Origin: Pseudomonas citri
GTDB lineage: Bacteria; Pseudomonadota; Gammaproteobacteria; Pseudomonadales; Pseudomonadaceae
Direction of reading: 5' to 3'
NCBI RefSeq assembly: GCF_025336485.1
Contig: NZ_JAODAB010000009.1
Location: forward strand, 62,001 to 126,000
Length of the DNA: 64,000 bases
The notes under the pieces are model-generated. The model had not been told where the DNA came from. It worked only from the letters and a program-made list of their open reading frames with translations, and did not search any database. The translations under genes were made by a program, and so were the position numbers. Positions 1-9,057 of the stretch are shown here, piece by piece; position 1 is the stretch's first letter; each line of letters starts with the position of its first letter.

Positions 1-278
1 AAGACTTCACGGCTGATGGTGGCCCCTTCGGCCTTGAGCCTGAGTTGGGTCGCCTCCAGGTCATCGGCGTACAAGATGATCAACGGACCGCCGGGACGTA
101 CGGGTTCGCCGGTCGTGAACCCACCGGTCAGGCGACCGTCGCTGAATTCGGTATAGGTCGGGCCGTAGTCGACGAAGCTCCAGCCGAATACGCTGCCATA
201 GAAGGCTTTGCTTCGGGCGATGTCGTTGACGTTGAACTCAATGTTATCGATCTGGCGATCGTTACCTCGAATGCCCAT
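1..278 (-). CDS. VOC (glyoxalase/bleomycin-resistance fold) protein, C-terminus cut off by window edge
   Basis: Read leftward from an ATG at 278 with a strong AAGGAGG ribosome site just upstream. The 92 visible residues start MGIRGNDRQIDNIEFNVND, followed by RSKAFYGSVFGW, the typical first beta-alpha-beta unit of vicinal-oxygen-chelate proteins. The frame is open to base 1, so the last part of the protein lies outside the window. VOC proteins include glyoxalases, dioxygenases and antibiotic-binding proteins; nothing visible decides between them. It is separated from the lipid A acyltransferase by about 100 bp. Confidence 0.8.
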   Translation of the reverse strand, partial: MGIRGNDRQIDNIEFNVNDIARSKAFYGSVFGWSFVDYGPTYTEFSDGRLTGGFTTGEPVRPGGPLIILYADDLEATQLRLKAEGATISREV

Positions 279-381
279 TGGCGCCTCCTTGGCGGGTTGG
301 GGGGTAGGTGGGGTTCTGGGGTTGCTGCGCAGCCCAGCGGGGACGAATCCCGCGGCCCTTGCCGCAGTGGATGCCTTGCTT

Positions 382-1269
382 TCAGTACCACCGCGCCTCG
401 CCCGGCGGGCGTTTCTTGAAGCGTTTCATGCTCCACATGTATTGGCTCGGGTAGGCGCGGACGTAGCGTTCCACCACTTGGCTCATGGCCGCGCAGGCGG
501 TTTCGGTGTCGGTGCTGTACATGGCCTCGGGGGCGGCTTCGAGGATGACTTTGTAGCCTGAACCGTCCGGCAGGCGCAGGGCGTGGAGGAAGACGCCGAC
601 CGCTTTACCACCAGCGAGCATGTTCGGGACGAACTTGCTGGTCAGGGCCTTGACGGCGAAGAAGGGCACGAAGACGCCAGCGGATTCGGCTGGTTCCGGG
701 TCGGCGGGGATGCCCACCTGGCCGCCCTTGCGCACTTCCTTGATGACGCTGAGGATGCCTTCTTTGGTCGACGCCGCGACTTTGTTGCCCAGTTGCACAC
801 GCTGCTTTTGCAGCAGCTCATCCACTGCCTTGAGCTTGGGCGGGCGGTAGAAAATGATCGGTTTGCACTGGCTGCAATAGAAGTGGTTGAGCACTTCCCA
901 GTTGCCCAGGTGGCTGGTGATGCCCACCACGCCTTTGCCGGAGGCCAGCGCCTCTTTCAGCACGTCGAGGCCTTCGACTTCGCGCACCAGCTCGATGGAA
1001 CGCTGGGCCGGCCAGATCCAGGCGCAGGCGCTTTCGGTCAGGGATTTGCCGATGTCCTTGAGACTCTGGCCCACCAGGCGTTCACGCTCGGCCGGGTCCA
1101 TCTCGGGAAAACACTTGGCGAGGTTGATCCGCACCACGTCGCGGGAGCGGTTGGGCAATTTCCACATCAGCCAGCCAATGGCCGAACCCGTCGCCTGCAC
1201 TGCCCGCCAGGGCAGCAGCGCAAACAACCGCAGAGCGCCGACCAGCAAGGCGCCTTTCAACTTATCCAC
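382..1269 (-). CDS. lpxL: Lipid A biosynthesis (lauroyl) acyltransferase, LpxL/HtrB family
   Basis: 295 aa. It should transfer a secondary acyl chain to lipid A at the inner membrane. A hydrophobic N-terminal anchor (about residues 8-35) precedes the catalytic HX4E signature in TSHLGNWEVL; lengths near 295-310 aa are usual. The start is a GTG at 1269 with AGGAG about 6 nt upstream. It lies 42 bp downstream of tag on the same strand, so the two may be cotranscribed, as in the P. aeruginosa region as I recall it (PA0010-PA0011, HtrB1). Which acyl chain and position it uses cannot be read from sequence. An exact DnaA box (1262-1270) covers the start codon. Confidence 0.9.
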   Translation of the reverse strand: MDKLKGALLVGALRLFALLPWRAVQATGSAIGWLMWKLPNRSRDVVRINLAKCFPEMDPAERERLVGQSLKDIGKSLTESACAWIWPAQRSIELVREVEGLDVLKEALASGKGVVGITSHLGNWEVLNHFYCSQCKPIIFYRPPKLKAVDELLQKQRVQLGNKVAASTKEGILSVIKEVRKGGQVGIPADPEPAESAGVFVPFFAVKALTSKFVPNMLAGGKAVGVFLHALRLPDGSGYKVILEAAPEAMYSTDTETACAAMSQVVERYVRAYPSQYMWSMKRFKKRPPGEARWY

Positions 1270-1311
1270 AGGTGACTCCTGAATTCATGGCCGTGTCGCG
1301 AGCCGGTTATT

Positions 1312-1869
1312 CTAACCGCCGTTTGCCAACTCGGCGTAGCGGTCGCAGTCCTGAGTGTGGTCCATGACCATGCCCGAGGCCTGCATGAAGGCGTAGCAAA
1401 TCGTCGGCCCAACGAAGGTGAAACCGGCCTTTTTCAGGCCTTTGCTCATCGCCACGGCCTGGGGCGTGATGGCCGGCACTTCGCTGCGGCCCTTGAAATG
1501 GTTGATGACCGGTGTGTCGTCGACGAACGACCAGAGAAACGCCACCGGGTCTTCCAGCGCCAGCCAGGCCTGGGCATTGCGCCGCGCGGCGTTGAGCTTG
1601 AGGCGGTTGCGGATGATGCCGGGGTCGAGCATCAGTTCGTCGATTTCGGCGTCGCTCATCTGCGCCAGGCGTTGTACGTCAAAGCCGAACATCACCTTGC
1701 GGTAATGCTCGCGCTTGCGCAAAACGGTGATCCAGGACAGCCCGGCCTGGAACCCTTCGAGCAAAAGCAACTCGAACAAACCCTGCGCATTGCGCAGCGG
1801 CGTGCCCCACTCCTGATCGTGATAAGCCATGTACAGCGGATCTTCGGTACACCAAAAGCAGCGTGGCAT
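1312..1869 (-). CDS. tag: DNA-3-methyladenine glycosylase I
   Basis: 185 aa. It removes 3-methyladenine from alkylated DNA (base excision repair). The N-terminus [22 protein letters not shown] is typical of Tag, with the zinc-ligand Cys near the start, followed by [15 protein letters not shown], and the C-terminal zinc ligands HTQDCDRY. The ATG at 1869 was chosen because it gives the conserved N-terminus; the open frame continues upstream but runs antisense to glyQ. It diverges from glyQ with an 81-bp gap. Confidence 0.93.
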   Translation of the reverse strand: MPRCFWCTEDPLYMAYHDQEWGTPLRNAQGLFELLLLEGFQAGLSWITVLRKREHYRKVMFGFDVQRLAQMSDAEIDELMLDPGIIRNRLKLNAARRNAQAWLALEDPVAFLWSFVDDTPVINHFKGRSEVPAITPQAVAMSKGLKKAGFTFVGPTICYAFMQASGMVMDHTQDCDRYAELANGG

Positions 1870-1950
1870 AAGGCTCCAGGGGGCGTGCGCACGAACGAAT
1901 CGGGTATACTCCCGCTCTTTAAATCGCAGCCCAAGAAACAGGTGAATTTC

Positions 1951-2900
<950 letters not shown>

Positions 2901-2904
<4 letters not shown>

Positions 2905-4952
2905 GTGCTCAAGATTTTCTGGTTGAACTGGGCACCGAAGAACTGCCACCCAAAGCCCTGAATACCCTGGCCGACGCGTTCCTGGCCGGTATCGAAAAAG
3001 GCCTGCAAGCCGCTGGCCTGAACTTCGAAACCAAGCAAGTCTTTGCCGCGCCGCGCCGTCTGGCCGTGCTGATCACCGCCCTGGCGACCCAGCAGCCGGA
3101 CCGCAGCATCAACCTCGACGGCCCGCCACGCCAGGCCGCGTTCGACGCCGATGGCAACCCGACCCAAGCCGCCCTGGGCTTCGCCAAGAAGTGTGGCGTG
3201 GACCTGAGCGAGATCGACCAGAGCGGTCCGAAGCTGCGTTATAGCCAGAGCATCAAGGGCAAGCCGACCGCCAGCCTGTTGCCGACCATCGTCGAAGATT
3301 CCCTGAACGACTTGCCGATTCCCAAGCGCATGCGTTGGGCCGCGCGCAAGGAAGAGTTCGTCCGTCCGACCCAATGGCTGGTCATGCTGCTTGGCGACCA
3401 GGTCATCGACTGCACGATCCTGGCCCAGAAGGCCGGTCGCGATTCCCGCGGTCACCGTTTCCATCATCCGCAGAGCGTGCGCATCACCTCGCCGGCCAAC
3501 TACCTGGCCGACCTGCGTGCCGCCTACGTGCTGGCCGACGCCAACGAGCGCCGCGAACTGATCAGCAAACGCACCGAAGAACTGGCGACCCGCCAGGAAG
3601 GCACCGCCATCGTGCCGGCCGACCTGCTGGACGAAGTGACCGCCCTGGTGGAATGGCCTGTGCCGCTGGTGTGCTCGTTCGAGGAACGTTTCCTTGAAGT
3701 GCCGCAGGAAGCGCTGATCACCACCATGCAGGACAACCAGAAGTATTTCTGCCTGCTGGACGCCGAAGGCAAGTTGCTGCCGCGCTTCATCACCGTGGCC
3801 AACATCGAAAGCAAGGACCCAGCACAGATCATCGCCGGTAACGAAAAAGTCGTTCGCCCGCGCCTGACCGACGCCGAGTTCTTCTTCAAGCAAGACAAGA
3901 AGCAGCCGCTGGAAAGCTTCAACGAGCGCCTGCGCAACGTGGTGTTCCAGGAAAAACTCGGCAGCGTCTACGACAAGGCCGAGCGCGTATCGAAACTGGC
4001 GGCATTCATCGCCCCGCGCATCGGCGGCGACGCCCAGCGCGCAGCCCGTGCCGGCATCTTGTCCAAGTGCGACCTGTCCACCGAGATGGTCGGTGAGTTC
4101 CCGGAGATGCAAGGTATTGCCGGTTACTACTACGCCCTCAACGACGGCGAGCCGCAAGACGTGGCCCTGGCGTTGAACGAGCAGTACATGCCCCGCGGTG
4201 CCGGCGCTGAACTGCCGACCACCCTGACCGGTGCGGCCGTGGCCATCGCCGACAAGCTCGACACCCTGGTGGGCATTTTCGGCATCGGCATGCTGCCCAC
4301 CGGCAGCAAAGACCCGTATGCCCTGCGCCGTGCGGCGCTGGGCGTGCTGCGCATCCTGATCGACAAGCAACTGGACCTGGACCTGAACGACGCGGTGGCC
4401 TTCGCCGTCAACGCGTTCGGCGGCAAGGTCAAGGCCGCCGGCCTGGCCGACGCGGTGCTGGAATTCATCTTCGACCGCCTGCGCGCGCGTTATGAAGACG
4501 AAGGCGTCGACGTCGCGACCTACCTGTCGGTACGTGCCCTGAAACCGGGTTCGGCCCTGGACTTCGACCAGCGCGTACAAGCGGTGCAAGCTTTCCGCAA
4601 ATTGCCGGAAGCGGCAGCGCTGGCGGCGGTGAACAAGCGTGTGTCGAACCTGTTGAGCAAGGCCGAGCCTTCAATCAAGGCCCCTGAAGCGCGTTACTTC
4701 GATAACGCCGCGGAGTTCTCGCTCAACTCGGCGATTCAACAGGCTTACACCTCCGTGCAGCCGCTCATGGAAAAACGCGATTACGCCGAAGCACTGGCGC
4801 GCCTGGCGGCATTGCGCGAGCCTGTGGATGCGTTCTTCGACGCCGTGATGGTGAATGCGGACAATGACGACGTGCGCAAGAACCGCTATGCACTTCTGAC
4901 GCGTCTGCGCGGGTTGTTCCTCAACATTGCCGACATTTCCATGCTGGGCTGA
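2901..4952 (+). CDS. glyS: Glycyl-tRNA synthetase beta subunit
   Basis: 683 aa, the usual length of the beta subunit, which is needed for tRNA binding and aminoacylation. It starts [20 protein letters not shown], the hallmark N-terminus, contains the HD-type central region, and ends with an anticodon-binding-like helical domain ([16 protein letters not shown]). The ATG overlaps the glyQ stop (ATGA). The next gene, gmhB, begins 10 nt after its stop, so glyQ-glyS-gmhB look like one transcript. Confidence 0.97.
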
Positions 4953-4962
4953 GGAGCTGCTG

Positions 4963-5496
4963 TTGAAACTGCTGATTCTCGATCGGGACGGGGTGATCAA
5001 CCACGACTCCGACGCGTACATCAAATCGGTGGAGGAGTGGCTGCCGCTCCCCGGCTCGATCGAAGCCATCGCGCAGTTGAGCAAGGCCGGCTGGACGGTG
5101 GCGGTCGCCACCAACCAGTCGGGCATCGCTCGCGGTTACTACGACCTCGCCGTCCTCGAGGCCATGCACGAGCGCTTGCGTTCGTTGGTGGCGGAGCAGG
5201 GTGGCGAAGTCGGGCTGATCGTCTATTGCCCGCACGGGCCCGACGAAGGTTGCGATTGCCGCAAGCCCAAGCCGGGCATGTTGAAAGCCATCGCCGCGCA
5301 TTACGACGTGGCGCTGACCGGCGTGTGGTTCGTCGGCGACAGCCTCGGTGACCTGGAGGCGGCCAAGGCCGTCGACTGTCAGCCTGTTTTGGTAAAGACC
5401 GGGAAAGGCGAAAAGACTCTGGGCAAGACCCTACCGGTAGGCACCCTGGTTTTTGACGACCTGGCGGCGATTGCCGCTGAACTTATCCACAATTAG
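4963..5496 (+). CDS. gmhB: D-glycero-beta-D-manno-heptose-1,7-bisphosphate 7-phosphatase
   Basis: 177 aa from a TTG at 4963 (GAGGAG 6 nt upstream). HAD-family phosphatase making ADP-heptose precursor for the LPS inner core. The HAD motif I is ILDRDGVIN near residue 5, the zinc loop CPHGPDEGCDCRKPKPGM is visible, and the C-terminal motif FVGDSLGDLEAA is the HAD motif III/IV region. It follows glyS closely and precedes an acyltransferase gene, so three of these four genes concern envelope or translation. An exact DnaA box (5483-5491) lies in its last codons. Confidence 0.94.
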   Translation: MKLLILDRDGVINHDSDAYIKSVEEWLPLPGSIEAIAQLSKAGWTVAVATNQSGIARGYYDLAVLEAMHERLRSLVAEQGGEVGLIVYCPHGPDEGCDCRKPKPGMLKAIAAHYDVALTGVWFVGDSLGDLEAAKAVDCQPVLVKTGKGEKTLGKTLPVGTLVFDDLAAIAAELIHN

Positions 5497-5576
5497 AGCG
5501 CCAAGACATCCTGATCAAGGACTGTTCGGGAAGCGCTTGAACGAGACGGGCATTGCCCGCAACGGTAAACGCCGCT

Positions 5577-6356
5577 ATGTCGATATTGCAGGCCATCAGA
5601 TCCTTTCTCTTTTACCTGCTGCTGGGCACCAGCTCGTTGTTGTGGTGCACCTTGAGTTTTTTTATCGCGCCTTTCTTGCCGTTCAAGGCACGCTACCGCT
5701 TCATCAATGTGTACTGGTGCCGCTGCGCATTGTGGCTGAGCAAGGTGTTCCTGGGCATTCGCTATGAAGTGAAGGGCGCCGAGAACGTGCCCGAGCGCCC
5801 GTGTGTGATCCAGTCCAACCACCAGAGCACCTGGGAGACGTTCTTTCTCTCGGCCTATTTCGAGCCGTTGAGCCAGGTTCTCAAGCGTGAACTGCTGTTC
5901 GTCCCGTTCTTCGGTTGGGCCATGGCAATGCTGCGCCCGATCGCCATCGATCGCGACAACCCCAAGGTTGCACTCAAGCAAGTGGCGCAGAAGGGTGACG
6001 CACTGCTCAAGGACCATACCTGGGTACTGATTTTCCCCGAGGGCACGCGTGTTCCCTACGGGACCATGGGTAAGTTCTCCCGTAGCGGTTCTGCCTTGGC
6101 GGTGAACGCGGAGCTGCCGGTACTGCCGATTGCACACAATGCCGGCAAATTCTGGCCCAAGGCAGGCTGGGTCAGAACGCCAGGCGTCATCCAAGTGGTG
6201 ATCGGTGCGCCGATGTACGCCGAAGGCACTGGCCCTCGCGCCATTGCCGACCTCAACGACCGCGTCCAGGCCTGGAATGAACAGGCACAACGGGACATGG
6301 GTTCCCTGCCTCCGGCCCCCGCCGCGCCGGCCGCAGCCGACCAGGTCGCTGTTTGA
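5577..6356 (+). CDS. 1-acyl-sn-glycerol-3-phosphate acyltransferase (PlsC-type; PA0005/HdtS-like)
   Basis: 259 aa. It should acylate lysophosphatidic acid to phosphatidic acid at the inner membrane. An N-terminal hydrophobic segment (about residues 8-30) is followed by the catalytic block SNHQSTWETF, an HX4E variant of HX4D, and by the acceptor-binding motif FPEGTR. ATG 5577 is chosen to match pseudomonad orthologues as recalled; the 80-bp gap to gmhB is compatible with cotranscription. By position it matches P. aeruginosa PA0005 (LptA); from memory the P. fluorescens F113 homologue is HdtS, which was linked to acyl-homoserine lactone production. The C-terminus is Pro/Ala-rich and probably disordered. 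Confidence 0.88.
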   Translation: MSILQAIRSFLFYLLLGTSSLLWCTLSFFIAPFLPFKARYRFINVYWCRCALWLSKVFLGIRYEVKGAENVPERPCVIQSNHQSTWETFFLSAYFEPLSQVLKRELLFVPFFGWAMAMLRPIAIDRDNPKVALKQVAQKGDALLKDHTWVLIFPEGTRVPYGTMGKFSRSGSALAVNAELPVLPIAHNAGKFWPKAGWVRTPGVIQVVIGAPMYAEGTGPRAIADLNDRVQAWNEQAQRDMGSLPPAPAAPAAADQVAV

Positions 6357-6488
6357 GATCTGTGGATAACCTGTGTACCGTTTTTTCGAAAAACGTTGCT
6401 CTTGTTTAGTAACTACTTGTTTTTAATACATATTTCCTAAACACATAAAACACACGCCTAGGTGCATAAGTTTTTTCTAGCACCGAAA

Positions 6489-6548
6489 AAGCTCGCAGCC
6501 TTTGGTAGCTCCTACAATCCCGTAGGAGCTACCAAAGGCTGCGAGCTT
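6489..6548. terminator. Perfect 27-bp inverted repeat between convergent genes
   Basis: Arms 6489-6515 and 6522-6548 are perfectly complementary around a 6-nt loop (AATCCC). The repeat ends one base before the stop codon of the leftward histidine kinase gene and lies about 130 bp past the rightward acyltransferase gene. It resembles the GTAGGAGC...GGCTGCGA repeat that I recall as common in P. fluorescens genomes, and could act as a bidirectional terminator. The rest of 6357-6488 is AT-rich and holds an exact DnaA box at 6361-6369. Confidence 0.7.
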
Positions 6549-8102
6549 CTATTCTTTCAGCAACGGAAATCGCAAGCTGAACGTCGTCCCTTCGCCGACC
6601 ACGCTACGGCACTCGATTTGCCCTTCGTGATGGTCGACCACTGCCTTGACCATCGACAGCCCCAAGCCAATCCCATCCACGCCATGGGCGGAGGAAAACC
6701 GTCGGTACTGGCTGAACAGATCCGGCAGTTCTTGCGCGCTGATGCCTTTGCCGTGGTCCGTGACGTCACAGATCAACCAACCCTGTGCACAACTCACCTG
6801 CAAGGCAATGCGGGTACCTGATGGGCTGTACTTGATGGCGTTCTCCAGCAAGTTGAACAGCGCCCGGGTCAGTAATGACTGGTCCGCCCTCAACATCGCC
6901 TCTTCATCGGCTATTTCATGCACCAGTTGAATGCGCTTGGCCTGGGCGATCGGCAGCGCCTGGTCGAGCACGTCCAGCACCAGCATGGCGAACAGCGTGG
7001 GCTGGAATTGATACGCCTCGGATTCTGCCTTGGCCAATTGCACGAAGCCCTCGGTCAGGTCCAGGGCGCGACGCACCTGGCGTTCGATCTGGTCGAACAG
7101 TGGGTTATCCCCATCCGCCTGATGGCGCTGCACATCGAGCAGCGCCAGGATCGCCGAATGGGGGGCGCGCAAGTCATGAGAGAGGAAACGCAGCATGACG
7201 GTGCGCTGTTCTTCGGCCTCACGTTCGGCGCTCAGGTCGGTCAGGCTCAGCAGCCAGCCAATGGGGGCATCGCCGTCCACCGGCAACAGCGCCGCACGCT
7301 CCAGGCGCAAGCTGCGCTCGCGGATGTCGCGAAACTCCAGCAGCGGCAGTGTGGATAACGGCTGGGAATACCGTTGCTCGAGCCCCGGGTAACCCAATTG
7401 CGCGAGCAGCTCCAGTACCTCGCCGCCGGCCAGGTCATGGCCGAAGAGGTCCCGCGCCTTGCGGTTACCGAGCAACAGTTTGCCTTGGGGGTCGCTGATC
7501 ATCGTCGCCACGGGCAGATATTCCAGGCCGTCGGCGATAAAACGCCGAGTGTCCCGGGTCCGGCCCATGGCTTGTTCCAACGCCATGATCTGGCCTTGCA
7601 AACGGTCGCTGCCGGTGTACGGCGCACGCCGCCGTTCCGGGAACACCTTGGGTTCCTTGTCCAGTCGTGCCAGCTCCCAACCAAAGTACGCCAGCACCAC
7701 GCTCAGGCGTCGCCAGTTCCAAATCAGGTAACCGAACAACATGCCCAGCACACTCGCCATCGGCGACCATCCGCTCCCCCGTGCGCCCAGCACAGCGCTG
7801 ATCAACAGGGCCAGACACATGCCGAACACCGTCGTCCATAACGCCAAATGTGGACGCAGCAGCAACAAGCCCAGCGCGCAACCCACCAGGCACATGGACA
7901 ACAGCGCCGCGCCTGCGCCGTCATGGGTCGATTGGCTAAAAAACGACAGCAGGGCAGTCAGCGGCAGGAGCAGCAGGCTGATCCACGCCCATTCGCGTAT
8001 CAATTGCCGAAACAATCGTTGAACCTGACTCGGTTCGCGGCTTTCACGCCGACGGGGGTGGCCTACAAGCAGGTCAGGACGAGGGATTTTTTCAGGGATC
8101 AT
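6549..8102 (-). CDS. Membrane sensor histidine kinase
   Basis: 517 aa. Four hydrophobic segments (about 36-55, 62-82, 87-107, 115-130) are followed by a PAS-like region (190-290), a HisKA domain with the H-box FLSHDLRAPHS (phosphoacceptor His309), and a HATPase domain with the N-box NLLENAIKYS, DHGKGI and GIGLGLSMVK. The membrane segments and the linker WNWRRLSVVLAYFGWELARL resemble the part following CHASE2 in CHASE2 kinases, but no periplasmic sensor domain is present here. It diverges from the response regulator at 8278, its likely partner. The signal is unknown. Confidence 0.88.
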   Translation of the reverse strand: MIPEKIPRPDLLVGHPRRRESREPSQVQRLFRQLIREWAWISLLLLPLTALLSFFSQSTHDGAGAALLSMCLVGCALGLLLLRPHLALWTTVFGMCLALLISAVLGARGSGWSPMASVLGMLFGYLIWNWRRLSVVLAYFGWELARLDKEPKVFPERRRAPYTGSDRLQGQIMALEQAMGRTRDTRRFIADGLEYLPVATMISDPQGKLLLGNRKARDLFGHDLAGGEVLELLAQLGYPGLEQRYSQPLSTLPLLEFRDIRERSLRLERAALLPVDGDAPIGWLLSLTDLSAEREAEEQRTVMLRFLSHDLRAPHSAILALLDVQRHQADGDNPLFDQIERQVRRALDLTEGFVQLAKAESEAYQFQPTLFAMLVLDVLDQALPIAQAKRIQLVHEIADEEAMLRADQSLLTRALFNLLENAIKYSPSGTRIALQVSCAQGWLICDVTDHGKGISAQELPDLFSQYRRFSSAHGVDGIGLGLSMVKAVVDHHEGQIECRSVVGEGTTFSLRFPLLKE

Positions 8103-8277
8103 GCGTCAAACCGACAGGCTGAAAGGCCTACGACTATAGCGGACTCGAAGGCTGGCGCGCTGCTGCCTTTCCCTCTGTACCGCGAGCCGGTATTGTCGCA
8201 AACCAGCGACAGGGGGCCATCGCGCTGCAAGGCCACCTGAGATGTCCGTTACTCTCGAGATCAAGGAATCGCGCCCC

Positions 8278-9012
8278 ATGCGTGTCGCCATACTGGATGA
8301 CGAACCGGCCGAGCTGCGCCGGGTGGAACAGACACTGCAGCAGATTTGCGGCAGGACTGAGCAGGCCTGGACCCTGCACAGTTTTGAACGAGGCGAGGAC
8401 CTGTTGCGGCAACTGCGCCGGGAAACCTTCGACCTCTTGATCCTCGACTGGCAATTGCCCGACCTCAGCGGCTTGGCGCTGCTGCGTTGGACCCGTGAAC
8501 ACATGGACTCACCGCCGGCCGCCATCATGCTGACCAGCCGCGACGGCGAACACGACATCGTCCAGGCCCTCAACGCCGGCGCCGACGACTATGTGAGCAA
8601 GCCCTTCAGGCCCAACGAGCTCAAGGCCAGGGTCACCGCCGTATTGCGTCGCCATAACCTGCAACGCGCGCCCGCCAGCGATGTCCGGGTGTTCAATGAC
8701 CTGGAATTCGACGACGCCGAATTGACCGTCACCCGCGCGGGCATCCCCATCAGCCTCACCGAACGGGAATACCGCCTGGCCCGCTGCCTGTTCGCCAACC
8801 TGGGCCGCCCCTTGTCCCGCGAATATTTCTACGAGCGCTTCTGGACCCACGAGGAAATGTCCTCCTCCCGCCCACTCGACACCCACATCTATCGCCTGCG
8901 CAACAAGCTCGGGCTGACGGCCGATCGAGGCTGGCAGTTGCTGACGATCTATGGGTATGGGTATCGGTTGGAGAGTGTGACGATGGGGAGTGAAGCGGCG
9001 GTGGCGGGTTAG
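8278..9012 (+). CDS. OmpR-family response regulator
   Basis: 244 aa from ATG 8278, which has AAGGA 10 nt upstream and begins directly with the receiver domain (MRVAILDDEPAE); an in-frame ATG at 8242 would add 12 residues. The acidic pocket is Asp7/Asp8, the phosphorylation site is Asp57 in LLILDWQLPD, and the conserved Lys lies in DDYVSKPFRP. The C-terminal half is a winged helix (LTEREYRLARCLF, LDTHIYRLRNKLG, IYGYGYRL). It is transcribed divergently from the histidine kinase with about 140-175 bp between, which probably holds both promoters. Confidence 0.9.
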   Translation: MRVAILDDEPAELRRVEQTLQQICGRTEQAWTLHSFERGEDLLRQLRRETFDLLILDWQLPDLSGLALLRWTREHMDSPPAAIMLTSRDGEHDIVQALNAGADDYVSKPFRPNELKARVTAVLRRHNLQRAPASDVRVFNDLEFDDAELTVTRAGIPISLTEREYRLARCLFANLGRPLSREYFYERFWTHEEMSSSRPLDTHIYRLRNKLGLTADRGWQLLTIYGYGYRLESVTMGSEAAVAG

Positions 9013-9021
9013 GGGGCAGCC

Positions 9022-9049
9022 GTGGCGAGGGAGCATGCTCCCTCGCCAC
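9022..9049. terminator. 28-bp perfect palindrome between convergent genes
   Basis: The sequence reads GTGGCGAGGGAGCA at 9022-9035, followed directly by its exact reverse complement at 9036-9049. It fills the 45-bp gap between the response regulator stop and the gabP stop, so it probably terminates both. GTGGCGAGGGAGC-type palindromes are REP-like elements that I recall as frequent in P. fluorescens genomes. Confidence 0.65.
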
Positions 9050-9057
9050 ACTGGATG

